From assembly GCA_016713365.1 (NCBI GenBank), contig JADJPG010000031.1, positions 1 through 64,000 of the forward strand: DNA of 64,000 nt, read 5' to 3'. Below, in pieces: positions 10,370 through 17,891 of the stretch. The stretch's first letter is position 1, and every line of letters starts with the position of its first letter. The position numbers and the translations under genes were made by a program. This DNA comes from Verrucomicrobiota bacterium. GTDB lineage: Bacteria > Verrucomicrobiota > Verrucomicrobiia > Limisphaerales > JADJPG01. The notes under the pieces are model-generated. The model had not been told where the DNA came from and ran no database searches. It saw nothing but the letters and a program-made list of their open reading frames with translations.

Positions 10370-10924
10370 ATGAGCGATCCAGTGGCAAAACTTTGCGAGC
10401 AGGCCAGGGCGGGCGACAGGGAGGCGGCATCGACCCTTGTCTCCCTATACTACGAACGCATCTTTGCCTGGCTTCGGCGACTCACGGGACATGAGGAGGA
10501 TGCCGCAGATCTCACGCAGAAGACATTCAGCAAGGCGTGGCAGGCACTGGGTTCATACCAGGGGCGTTCAAGCTTTCCAACGTGGCTGCATGGCATAGGG
10601 CACCATGTGTATGTCGATTGGCGCCGGCAGAGAATTCCGCACGAACAGCCGGAGGAGGAATGGTGGCTGACGTGCGCCACCGATGCCCCGAGTCCGGCTG
10701 ACGCGGTGGCGGATCGCGAGCAGGCGCATCGACTTTATCTCCTGGTCGAACAACTCGGCGAGGACGTCCGGCAGACCGTTCATTTGCACTACTATCAAGG
10801 TCTCACGCTGGCGGAGACAAGCGAGGCGCTGGGCATCGCCACTAGCACGGTCAAATACCGCCTCCGCGAAGCCATCGAACAGCTTCGCTCGAAAGCCGCC
10901 GAACCCAAACTTGGAGCACGCTAA
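10370..10924 (+). CDS. ECF-type RNA polymerase sigma factor
   Basis: Extracytoplasmic-function sigma factor of 184 residues. Region 2 (about 20-85) contains LYYERIFAWLRRLTGHEEDAADLTQKTFSKAW and a promoter-melting segment (FPTWLHGIGHHVYVDWRRQ). A short acidic linker follows, then region 4 (about 120-175) with VHLHYYQGLTLAETSEAL and the helix GIATSTVKYRLREAIEQL that reads the -35 element. It heads a three-gene run whose next member starts 19 bases later and looks like a membrane regulator, so sigma activity is probably controlled by that protein. No zinc-type anti-sigma motif (HxxxCxxC) is seen nearby. Target promoters are unknown, though such factors commonly drive their own operon. Confidence 0.93.
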   Translation: MSDPVAKLCEQARAGDREAASTLVSLYYERIFAWLRRLTGHEEDAADLTQKTFSKAWQALGSYQGRSSFPTWLHGIGHHVYVDWRRQRIPHEQPEEEWWLTCATDAPSPADAVADREQAHRLYLLVEQLGEDVRQTVHLHYYQGLTLAETSEALGIATSTVKYRLREAIEQLRSKAAEPKLGAR

Positions 10925-10943
10925 CTTTCAACGCTTACCCGCC

Positions 10944-11864
10944 ATGAATGACGCACACATTGAATCTCTCCTGCGCCAGGCACCGAAGCCACCAACGCCA
11001 CCTGAGCTAAAGCAACGACTGATTTCTGACATCCGCCTGTCGCATCTTCGATCAACATCGGACGAGGCCGCCAAGGCAACGCCGTTCTGGCTGCGATGGA
11101 CGCCGGCTTTGTCATTCGGAATCTTTTTCCTGGGTTGCTTGATTGTTCTCGGAATTCAGACGAGCCAGTTGCTGGAGCTGAGGCGCGAGAATGAAAACCT
11201 TCGCGCCGCCAATTCGGAACTCGAACCGCTTCGACAGGACGCCGTCGAATTGGAGCGGCTCCGCGCCACCCAACGGGAGATGGAGAAGCGTGGCAAGGAG
11301 GGCGAGGAATTGCAAAAGCTCAAGGACGAGGTTGAAGTGTTACGCGGTCAAATCGGTGAACTGCCGGCTCTTCAGGCGGAGAATCAGCGCCTGCGGGCCG
11401 AGCATGGCGCCCTCACGTCACAGGCGAGCGTGCCACCGGCGAATGATCCCTTCGCCAAGGCGAAGGAAAAGGCGAACGTCACGCAATGCGTCAACAATCT
11501 CAAACAGATCGGCCTCGCCGCCCGCATGTGGGCGAATGATCGCAATAGGAATGGACTGCCCCTCGACTGGCTGGCGATGAAGAAAATGCTGTCGACGCCC
11601 AAAGTTTTGACCTGCCCCGGTGACACCGCCAGAACGCCGGCCATTTCCTGGGATCAATTCGACGGCTCCAGCGTGAGTTACGAACTGCCATCTGCAACGC
11701 CCGATGAGCGCGAACCTTACATTGTCTATTCGCGCTGTCCCATCCACGGCAGCATCGGCCTCTGCGACGGCAGCGTACAATCCAAGTTTGACCCCGCCAG
11801 GTTGCAACGTGTCGATGGCAACCTGAAGTTTCAGAACAACGCCACCACCCGTCCGAGACCATGA
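10944..11864 (+). CDS. Membrane coiled-coil protein with pseudopilin-like C-terminal domain (possible anti-sigma)
   Basis: Protein of 306 residues in the position of an anti-sigma factor. The cytoplasmic N terminus (1-50) starts MNDAHIESLLRQAPKPPTPPELKQRL, a pattern common ahead of membrane helices in sigma regulators. One membrane helix follows (about 55-75: LSFGIFFLGCLIVLGIQ), then an uninterrupted coiled coil (about 75-160) and a compact domain (about 170-300) beginning NVTQCVNNLKQIGLAARMWAND. That last phrase resembles the conserved helix-plus-domain of DUF1559/type II pseudopilins, including a CPGD loop and the GLCDGSV near the end. This arrangement suggests an extracytoplasmic sensor domain tethered by a coiled coil. 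Function as anti-sigma is inferred only from position. Its stop overlaps the next start by 4 bases. Confidence 0.7.
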   Translation: MNDAHIESLLRQAPKPPTPPELKQRLISDIRLSHLRSTSDEAAKATPFWLRWTPALSFGIFFLGCLIVLGIQTSQLLELRRENENLRAANSELEPLRQDAVELERLRATQREMEKRGKEGEELQKLKDEVEVLRGQIGELPALQAENQRLRAEHGALTSQASVPPANDPFAKAKEKANVTQCVNNLKQIGLAARMWANDRNRNGLPLDWLAMKKMLSTPKVLTCPGDTARTPAISWDQFDGSSVSYELPSATPDEREPYIVYSRCPIHGSIGLCDGSVQSKFDPARLQRVDGNLKFQNNATTRPRP

Positions 11865-12622
11865 ACAGAACTCGATTCATCGCAGCGATCGTGGCACTCG
11901 GCGCGCTCGGAGGCATCGTCAAACAACGGAGCGCAATCGCCGGACTTCGAGAGCAAAATGTGATTCTCCGCGCGACTCAGGAGGAGGTAGCCAAGCTAAA
12001 ATCGGAGAATGCGGCGCTGCCAACAATCCGGAGCTCGCTGACGAATCAACGGTCGTCGGAATCGAACGACTCCGAATTGCTTCGACTTCGCGGCGAGGTA
12101 AGCCGCTTTCGCGTCCAACAAGCGGAACTAAATCGCTTGAACGAGGAAAACGCACGGCTCGTTGGAAAGATTCTGAATGGAGTCGGCCAGCCGCAGAAAA
12201 TATCTGAGATGGAGGGCTTCGTCGCCAAAGAGTCATGGGTAAACGCGGGCTTCGCCACGCCGGAAGCGGCGTTGCAGACATTTTTTTGGGCGGCCCGTGA
12301 AGGCGATCTCACGCGTCTCGCAGATTGTTTCCCCGGAAAAGACGGACAGCACCTGGCAGCGTTGAACCAGCCGGAACTGGAGCAGGAACGCGACAAGATG
12401 CTCAACGATCTCCGGCAGATGACTTCAAGCGAGGGATTCCGAATTGTTGAGAAGGTGATTCAAGCGGAAGGATTCCTGACACGAAGCGGCGAGCCGCCTA
12501 CCGGCAGTGAACCTCGTATCCCGACGAAAGCATTGTTACGTGTCCAGGCGGTGACGGGCGGTGCGGTGTGGGCGGTGTCACTGCGACTCCACGCGGACGG
12601 GTGGAAGTTGAAGGAGTTCTGA
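11861..12622 (+). CDS. Hypothetical membrane coiled-coil protein in the ECF sigma operon
   Basis: Protein of 253 residues, not recognised as a named family. It opens with a short membrane or signal helix (FIAAIVALGALGGIV), then a coiled coil of about 80 residues (heptads in QEEVAKLKSENAALPTIR and RVQQAELNRLNEENARL), and a C-terminal globular region of about 140 residues. That region contains FATPEAALQTFFWAAREGDLTRLADCF, reminiscent of small NTF2-like or DUF4878-like domains that fold around a cavity. ATGA overlap with the preceding gene shows translational coupling. Together with the sigma factor and the previous protein it makes a three-gene unit seen in multiple versions in verrucomicrobial genomes (from memory). 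What it senses or binds is unknown. Confidence 0.7.
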   Translation: MNRTRFIAAIVALGALGGIVKQRSAIAGLREQNVILRATQEEVAKLKSENAALPTIRSSLTNQRSSESNDSELLRLRGEVSRFRVQQAELNRLNEENARLVGKILNGVGQPQKISEMEGFVAKESWVNAGFATPEAALQTFFWAAREGDLTRLADCFPGKDGQHLAALNQPELEQERDKMLNDLRQMTSSEGFRIVEKVIQAEGFLTRSGEPPTGSEPRIPTKALLRVQAVTGGAVWAVSLRLHADGWKLKEF

Positions 12623-12641
12623 GAAACCTGGCCGAACGCTG

Positions 12642-13652
12642 CTATCGTCGTTTCACGTAGCCATTCTGCCGGAACCATTCCACCGCATCGACGAGAGCTT
12701 GCCTGGGCGGCGTCTGCGGCAGGCCGAGTTCTCGGATCGCCTTCGCCGGATTGAAAAACATTTTGTACTTCGCCATGCGCACGCCACCGACCGGAGCCTT
12801 CGGCGGCTTGCCCGTGAAACGTGAAATCGTTTCGTCCACATGGGCTGCCATCAGCGCGACGGCGTAGGGCACCTGGAACTTCGGCGCGGGAAGTTTGGTG
12901 ATCTCCGCGAGCACAGCGAACGCTTCCTTCATCGTCCAGTTCCCGGACGCACTGCCCAGGATATAGCGCTCGCCGAGACGTCCCTTTTCCGCGGCGAGGA
13001 TGTGACCGATGGCCACGTCGCGGACGTGTGTCCAGTTGAGGCCAGTATCGAGGTAGGCGGGCATTTCGCGATTGAGAAAATCGGCGATGACCTTGCCAGT
13101 CGGAGTCGGCTTCACATCGCGCGGGCCAATGGGCGCGCTGGGATTTACGATGACGACCGGCAGACCTTTCGCCGCCAGCTCGCGCGCCACGACCTCCGCC
13201 TTCCACTTCGAGAGCTTGTAGTGATTGCTCATCTGCGACTCAGCCACCGGTGTCGCTTCGTCGGTCGGCGTAACCAAGCCATTGATTTCCTTCGGCAGTC
13301 CGATGCATCCGACCGTGCTGGTGTAAACGATGCGTGAACAGCCGGCTTCGGCAGCGACCTCGATTACGTTGCGCGTGCCGTCGACATTCGCGGCATACAT
13401 CGGAGCGTAATCGGGCAGCCACAGGTGGTAACTCGCCGCGACGTGAAAACACCAGTCGCAGCCGCGCAGGCCCTTCGCCAACGCCGCGCGATCGCCCACA
13501 TCGCCCTCCACGCGTTCATAGGTCGCGCCCGCGAGTCCGCGAACATCGCTGCCCGGACGCAACAAGGCGCGGACTTCATGCCCGCGGGCGTTTAGTTCGT
13601 GAATCAGATTCGCGCCGATGAATCCCGATCCGCCAGTGACAAAGCATTTCAT
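12642..13652 (-). CDS. hpnA: HpnA-like NAD-dependent sugar epimerase/reductase
   Basis: Short-chain extended dehydrogenase of 336 residues, closely matching the hopanoid-associated sugar epimerase family. The N-terminal NAD site is VTGGSGFIGANLIHEL, followed by EVRALLRPGSDVRGLAG, VDGTRNVIEVAAEAG, the catalytic Tyr-x3-Lys in SNHYKLSKWKAE, and VIVNPSAPIGPRDVKPTPTG, a phrase very typical of HpnA. Known members lie in hopanoid or cell-envelope gene clusters, but no squalene cyclase or other hpn gene is visible here, so a role in hopanoid head-group synthesis is only suggested. It is convergent with the sigma operon (20 bases apart). Start is ATG 13652. Related dihydroflavonol-reductase-like enzymes would look similar. 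Confidence 0.82.
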   Translation of the reverse strand: MKCFVTGGSGFIGANLIHELNARGHEVRALLRPGSDVRGLAGATYERVEGDVGDRAALAKGLRGCDWCFHVAASYHLWLPDYAPMYAANVDGTRNVIEVAAEAGCSRIVYTSTVGCIGLPKEINGLVTPTDEATPVAESQMSNHYKLSKWKAEVVARELAAKGLPVVIVNPSAPIGPRDVKPTPTGKVIADFLNREMPAYLDTGLNWTHVRDVAIGHILAAEKGRLGERYILGSASGNWTMKEAFAVLAEITKLPAPKFQVPYAVALMAAHVDETISRFTGKPPKAPVGGVRMAKYKMFFNPAKAIRELGLPQTPPRQALVDAVEWFRQNGYVKRR

Positions 13653-13805
13653 AATCTGTCGCGACGGAGCCTAAAGCGACCCGGAGGTTCCGCCGATTAA
13701 AATCCCAAGAACGAAGCCGTAGCAGAACCAGGATGGAACGGTGGAAGACTCGTTCAGGAAACGCCAGTGACGGCGCTCCGGTTCTGCCGACTCGCAACTG
13801 TGTGT

Positions 13806-14234
13806 ATGCACACTGATATGTTGAACAAAAGTTGCACCAGACGGAAGCTGACCCGCAAGGAACAGCGGGATTTGGACATCGAAATCACTTTCATGGAAGG
13901 CGTCGTTCATCGCGATCCGAAGTTCCTCGAAGCCTGGCGTGTCCTGAGCGACGACTATTCCCGTCGCGGCAAGCTGGAGGAAGGTCTCAAAGCCGACGAG
14001 CAGCTCGCCAAGATGCAGCCTGACGATCCTGCGGTCCTCTACAACCTCGCCTGCAGTTACTCGCTCTCGAAGCATCTCGACGAAGCCATCGCCGCGCTCA
14101 CGCTCGCGGTCGCGCGCGGGTTCACCGACTTCAAGTGGCTGATGAAAGATCCGGACCTGCTCAATCTTCGCAAGGAACCGATGTTCAAGAAGCATCTGCT
14201 CAAGCTCGGCACCTTCCAGACGGACACGCCGTAG
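13806..14234 (+). CDS. TPR-repeat protein
   Basis: Small protein (142 residues) made mainly of tetratricopeptide helices: FLEAWRVLSDDYSRRGKLEEGLKADEQLAKMQPDDP followed by AVLYNLACSYSLSKHLDEAIAALTLAVARGF, then a C-terminal extension (FTDFKWLMKDPDLLNLRKEPMFKKHL) often found after TPRs in verrucomicrobial and planctomycetal proteins. It has no signal peptide or membrane helix and probably acts as a cytosolic adaptor; partners are unknown. ATG 13806 or 13818 are both possible starts; the upstream GTG frame overlaps a region without coding character. A strong intrinsic terminator follows directly. Confidence 0.85.
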   Translation: MHTDMLNKSCTRRKLTRKEQRDLDIEITFMEGVVHRDPKFLEAWRVLSDDYSRRGKLEEGLKADEQLAKMQPDDPAVLYNLACSYSLSKHLDEAIAALTLAVARGFTDFKWLMKDPDLLNLRKEPMFKKHLLKLGTFQTDTP

Positions 14235-14262
14235 GTCATCACAAATCTTCCTCCGAGCGCCG

Positions 14263-14292
14263 GGCAGGATGGCTTCGTCATCCTGCCTTTTT
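14263..14292 (+). terminator. Intrinsic terminator after the TPR gene
   Basis: Perfect 9-base stem GGCAGGATG (14263-14271) and CATCCTGCC (14279-14287) with a 7-base loop, followed directly by TTTTT. It lies 29 bases after the TPR stop codon and before mtnA, so mtnA needs its own promoter. Confidence 0.9.
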
Positions 14293-14358
14293 CTCTTCTG
14301 CGACAGACCCAGCAACCAGAACTTTCCCCCGTCGCGGCCTCCCGCATATCCTGCGCGC

Positions 14359-15492
14359 GTGAATGTCACTGTATCCGGCAAGACACGCCATCATCGCACC
14401 GTCACGTTCGATCAGCGCACCAATCGCGTTCAGTTGATCGAGCAGCGCCTGTTGCCGCACGAATTTCGCATCGTGTCGACGCCGGACCATCGGGCCACCG
14501 CTGACGCCATTCGCGACATGGTGGTGCGCGGCGCCGGAGCCATCGGTGCGACTGCGGCTTACGGACTGGCGCAAGGAGCACGGGAGTATACGGGGCGAAA
14601 TTCGAGCGCGTTCGCCAAGCACGTCGAACGAGTCTTTCACACCATCGCCTCGGCCCGGCCGACCGCGGTCGATCCAGTGAACGCCATGGCGCAAGTACGG
14701 ACGCACATGGCCGCCGGCGAAAGTGTGGAGGAACAGAAGGCGCTCGCGCTCGCGGCCGCGGAGGAATTCGCACACGAGGACGTCGAGCATTGCCGGGCCA
14801 TCGGCGAGCACGGGGCAAGGCTGATCGGAAACGGAATGAACGTTCTCACGCACTGCAACGCCGGCTGGCTGGCGTTCGTCGATATCGGGAGCGCCACCGC
14901 GCCGATGTATGCCGCGCACGACGCCGGGCGGAAGTTCCACGTGTACTGCGATGAGACACGTCCGCGCTCGCAAGGTGCCACCCTCACCGCCTGGGAGCTG
15001 GCCCAGCAAGGCGTTTCACATCAAATCATCGCCGACAATGCCGCCGGGCTGCTCTTCGCGCGCGGCGAAATTGACCTCGTGATCGTCGGAAGCGATCGAA
15101 CCCTCGGTCGGACCGGCGAAGTAGCCAACAAGATCGGAACCTACACGAAGGCGGTGCTGGCGAAGCGACACGGCGTGCCGTTCTACGTCGCAATACCGCT
15201 TTCAACCATCGACTGGAAGATGCGTTCCGGAGACGAGATTCCGATCGAAGAGCGCGACGCGAGCGAAGTGCTGGGCGCATGGGGAGCGCTGGCCGATCCG
15301 AAGGGAAAAACAAAATCCACCGCCCGCGCGCGACGGGCCTACGTCCGCGTGGCGAATCCCACCAGCGGCGCGTTCAATCCCGGATTCGACGTGACGCCAC
15401 CAGACCAGATCACCGGCATCATCACACCTGCGGGAATCTTCAAACCCGGCGAGCTGTGGAAGCACCGCCGTGTACTGGGTGGTCCGCGCTGA
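14359..15492 (+). CDS. mtnA: S-methyl-5-thioribose-1-phosphate isomerase
   Basis: Aldose-ketose isomerase of the methionine salvage pathway (methylthioribose-1-P to methylthioribulose-1-P), 377 residues. eIF2B-type fold motifs are present: DMVVRGAGAIGATAAYGLAQ, LTHCNAGWLAFVDIGSATAP with the catalytic Cys, YCDETRPRSQGA, and DLVIVGSDRTLGRTGEVANKIGTY, which carries the catalytic Asp. The end (PPDQITGIITPAGIFKP) is also typical. Start is GTG 14359, giving MNVTVSGKTRHHRTVTF; a longer frame reaches 14269 but crosses the upstream terminator. No other salvage gene (mtnB, mtnK, mtnC) is in the window. The downstream hairpin is oriented for minus-strand termination. Confidence 0.93.
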   Translation: MNVTVSGKTRHHRTVTFDQRTNRVQLIEQRLLPHEFRIVSTPDHRATADAIRDMVVRGAGAIGATAAYGLAQGAREYTGRNSSAFAKHVERVFHTIASARPTAVDPVNAMAQVRTHMAAGESVEEQKALALAAAEEFAHEDVEHCRAIGEHGARLIGNGMNVLTHCNAGWLAFVDIGSATAPMYAAHDAGRKFHVYCDETRPRSQGATLTAWELAQQGVSHQIIADNAAGLLFARGEIDLVIVGSDRTLGRTGEVANKIGTYTKAVLAKRHGVPFYVAIPLSTIDWKMRSGDEIPIEERDASEVLGAWGALADPKGKTKSTARARRAYVRVANPTSGAFNPGFDVTPPDQITGIITPAGIFKPGELWKHRRVLGGPR

Positions 15493-15525
15493 AGCTGCGT
15501 GAAACTCTGTCCAAAGTTCCCTTCG

Positions 15526-15570
15526 AAAATAAAAAAGCAGGCGCAGCTTGAAAGGGATAGCTGCGCCTGC
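15526..15570 (-). terminator. Strong intrinsic terminator for a minus-strand transcript
   Basis: Perfect 12-base stem GCAGGCGCAGCT (15537-15548) and AGCTGCGCCTGC (15559-15570) with a 10-base loop. On the plus strand it is preceded by AAAATAAAAAA (15526-15536), so on the minus strand the stem is followed by UUUUUUAUUUU. The polarity shows that something is transcribed leftward into it, yet no minus-strand protein gene ends here. It lies 34-78 bases after the mtnA stop and may also weakly serve mtnA. Confidence 0.88.
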
Positions 15571-15765
15571 TGGCACTTCGCGTGCCCCCCACTGCCCCGT
15601 AACCACCCGGAGCAAATCTTTCTTTGGGTCGTCGGAACCGGTGTGGCGGCGGATGAAATCATCCAGAGCGCCGGCGATTTACCCACCCATGTCCAGACAA
15701 ACACGGGCGCCATTACTGGACACCGCCACACCAGTCCTTAGTCCAACGACCCCCTTTTAAATTCT
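15526..15765 (-). ncRNA. Candidate structured non-coding RNA, family not recognised
   Basis: The roughly 200 bases leading into the minus-strand terminator fold well by eye. An outer stem pairs 15746-15752 with 15626-15632 (GGGTCGT/ACGACCC). A 10-base perfect stem pairs 15723-15732 with 15640-15649 (GGTGTGGCGG/CCGCCACACC). Inside it a 7-base stem pairs 15716-15722 with 15690-15696 (TGTCCAG/CTGGACA), and a small GGATG/CATCC hairpin follows. Before the terminator there is a GGCAC-GCGAA-GUGCC hairpin. No open frame on that strand has coding character. It lacks RNase P, tmRNA and SRP RNA signature sequences; a divergent 6S RNA or an unknown small RNA remains possible. The 5' end is a guess. Confidence 0.45.
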
Positions 15766-16552
15766 CTCGTCACGTCGGGGCGTTCGTGACGCAAATCTAT
15801 TTCCGTCCTACCGCGCTTCCTGTGTTTCGGAGCGGTGACTCGACCGCGCCTTCGTTGGCCTTCGGTGAGTCATGCATGATGTGTTCGCAAGAACGATGCC
15901 GCGCTTCCACACGGCGCGAAATCAGCGTGAGAAAAAATGTGAACGACCGCGTCGAAGGCGACGCACTGCCATTGGTGAAACGAATCGTGACCGCACCCTT
16001 GGCGGGTGTGACATCCGGTCGCTGCAATAAATGGGCTGATTTCATTGGGCCTTTCGCGTGCCGCCTCAATCGAGGCCAGGGTGAACCAAGCTCAACGAAG
16101 CTCCGGGCGCTCCATGTCGATCTTGGGAATTTTTCCCGTCGTCTTCTTCAAGCTGAATGGCAGCAGCGACGCCGCGATCGGCTTCCGCTGAATCGGAAGC
16201 GTGAAATTCGCGCTTCCTGTGTGAAGAAAACGCAGTGGGACCTGTCCGGTGGTTTTCATTTGGCTTACCTTTCTGTAATCACGGGCTGACATGGCTTTCT
16301 AATAGCAAAGTAAAGGCCACCTTCAGATGGCGATTGCCACGGCGCCAATTACGCGGGAAATCCGTTAAATCCTCTCTCCTCCTCCACACACGCAGCGCAA
16401 AAAGTTGGGTGCATGCGCGCAAAAAATTCTTTCGCGCGACAAATCAACTCTCGTCGTGTCCCACCACGGCTACCATCACTCCCGTAGTCGCAGCCGGCGG
16501 ATCTCGTAGTCGCTCGCGACATCACGACGACAGACCTTCGCAGGCCGGTCTT
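15766..16552. other. Gene-poor stretch between the candidate RNA and hisD
   Basis: Nearly 800 bases without a convincing large gene. It contains alternative small hairpins (GCTTCCG, CGGAAGC and CGCTTCC at about 16178-16220) and one small minus-strand frame (16092-16259) listed separately. Base composition is lower in GC and codon-phase periodicity is weak. The promoter of the candidate RNA, if real, should lie around 15770-15830 on the minus strand, but no good -35/-10 pair was found. Confidence 0.35.
16092..16259 (-). CDS. Possible small protein (55 residues), uncertain
   Basis: A minus-strand frame of 55 codons starting at ATG 16259, preceded 8 bases upstream by a Shine-Dalgarno-like AAAGG. 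The product starts MKTTGQVPLRFLHTGSANF and ends KTTGKIPKIDMERPELR; it is basic, has no membrane helix and matches nothing I recognise. Support is only the ribosome site and a plausible amino-acid mix, and an open frame this short is expected by chance in high-GC DNA. A second start 33 bases upstream (ATG 16292) is also open. Confidence 0.25.
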   Translation of the reverse strand: MKTTGQVPLRFLHTGSANFTLPIQRKPIAASLLPFSLKKTTGKIPKIDMERPELR

Positions 16553-16581
16553 TTGACTTTTCCAAACGCTTCCTCTAGCGT
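16553..16581 (+). promoter_or_regulatory. Putative sigma-70 promoter of hisD
   Basis: TTGACT (16553-16558) and TAGCGT (16576-16581) are separated by 17 bases. Transcription would start near 16588, only about 5 bases before the hisD ATG, which would make the message nearly leaderless. This agrees with the lack of any Shine-Dalgarno sequence before hisD. The -10 element is weak. Confidence 0.4.
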
Positions 16582-16592
16582 GCGCGCCGCAA

Positions 16593-17891
16593 ATGAACGT
16601 CATCCGTTTTAACGACCCGGACTTCGCCACGAAGCTCCGGAATCTGACCTCCGCCTCGAGTTTGTTCGACAAGACGATTGAAGAACGGACCCGCGCCATT
16701 CTCGACGCCGTATACACTCGCGGCGACGCCGCCCTGATCGAGTTCACCGAGAAATTTGACGGCGCAAAGCTCACCATCGAACAGCTCGCAGTCAGCACAC
16801 CGGAGTTCTTGAACGCCTCTCTGCAAGCCGACGACTCCTTGCGCGAGGCCGTCGCTGTCGCCGGAAAGAACATCGAGCTCTTCAGCCGGAAATCTCTCCG
16901 CAAGAATTGGACAGCGAAGAACGCCCAGGGCGCGAACGTGGGCGAGAAGTTCGATCCCTTCCATCGCGTCGGTATCTATATCCCGGGCGGAACCGCACCG
17001 CTCGTCTCCACCTGCCTGATGACCATCACTCTGGCGCGCGTCGCAGGCTGCAAGGAGATCGTCGTCTGCACGCCTTGCGGCAAGGACGGCCAAATCAACC
17101 CCGGCATTCTCTTCGCCGCGCGCACGGCGGGAGCAACCGAGGTTTATCGCGTGGGTGGCTCTCAGGCCATTGCCGCCATGGCCTACGGCACGCCGACCAT
17201 CAAGCACGTGCAGAAAGTCTTCGGCCCCGGCAACGCCTACGTCGTCGCCGCCAAGCGCTTGCTCTTCGGCCACGTTGCCGTGGATCTGCTGCCCGGTCCG
17301 AGTGAAGTCCTCGTGCTCGCGGACGATTCCGCCAACCCCCGCTTCGCCGCCGCCGACCTGCTTGCTCAGGCGGAACACGGTTCCGGACACGAACGCGTCT
17401 GGCTCGTGACCACGTCCGCGAAGTTCCTCTCGGCGGTGCAGAAGGAAATCGATCGTCAGTTGCCGAAACTCTCCCGCCGCGAGTTCATCGAACGCGCATT
17501 GAAGGACAACGGCTCGCTCATCCTCGTGAAGTCGCTCGAGGATGGCATCGCCCTCGTCAACCAGCTCGCGCCCGAGCATTGCGAAGTGATGCTCAAGAAG
17601 CCGGACGTTGCGGTGAAGAACATCACGACTGCTGGCGCGATTTTTGTCGGCTCCTTCTCCCCGACCGTCCTCGGCGATTACGTCGCCGGCCCGAGCCACA
17701 CGCTACCGACCGGCGGCGCTGGCGCGTCGTTCGCGGGCCTGACCGTCGATCAGTTCCAACGCCGCACCAGCGTCGTGGAATACAACCGCGCGTCGCTGAA
17801 GAAGTCTCTCAAGGCCGTCGAGAAGTTCGCCGCGCTCGAAGGTCTCGACGCCCACGGTCGGTCCGCCAGCATTCGCGTGGATTCCAAATGA
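16593..17891 (+). CDS. hisD: Histidinol dehydrogenase
   Basis: NAD-dependent zinc enzyme for the last two oxidations of histidine synthesis, 432 residues. Diagnostic regions: RVGIYIPGGTAPLVSTCLMT, the cysteine-bearing CKEIVVCTPCGKDGQINP, YRVGGSQAIAAMAYGT, GPGNAYVVAAKRLLFG, the zinc-ligand region LLAQAEHGSGHERVWLVT, and VNQLAPEHCEVMLKKP with the catalytic Glu-His pair. It ends GPSHTLPTGGAGASFAGLTV before a C-terminal tail. ATG 16593 gives normal length. hisC follows with a 4-base ATGA overlap, so the two are translationally coupled. Other his genes are not present; a split his pathway is common in this phylum. Confidence 0.97.
   Translation: MNVIRFNDPDFATKLRNLTSASSLFDKTIEERTRAILDAVYTRGDAALIEFTEKFDGAKLTIEQLAVSTPEFLNASLQADDSLREAVAVAGKNIELFSRKSLRKNWTAKNAQGANVGEKFDPFHRVGIYIPGGTAPLVSTCLMTITLARVAGCKEIVVCTPCGKDGQINPGILFAARTAGATEVYRVGGSQAIAAMAYGTPTIKHVQKVFGPGNAYVVAAKRLLFGHVAVDLLPGPSEVLVLADDSANPRFAAADLLAQAEHGSGHERVWLVTTSAKFLSAVQKEIDRQLPKLSRREFIERALKDNGSLILVKSLEDGIALVNQLAPEHCEVMLKKPDVAVKNITTAGAIFVGSFSPTVLGDYVAGPSHTLPTGGAGASFAGLTVDQFQRRTSVVEYNRASLKKSLKAVEKFAALEGLDAHGRSASIRVDSK

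Noticed and set aside
15339..15731. Minus-strand 130-codon frame across the mtnA end
   Set aside because: Runs through the perfect terminator hairpin and into mtnA antisense; not a protein gene.
15797..16069. Minus-strand 90-codon frame in the gene-poor region
   Set aside because: No ribosome site, no coding character and no recognisable motif.
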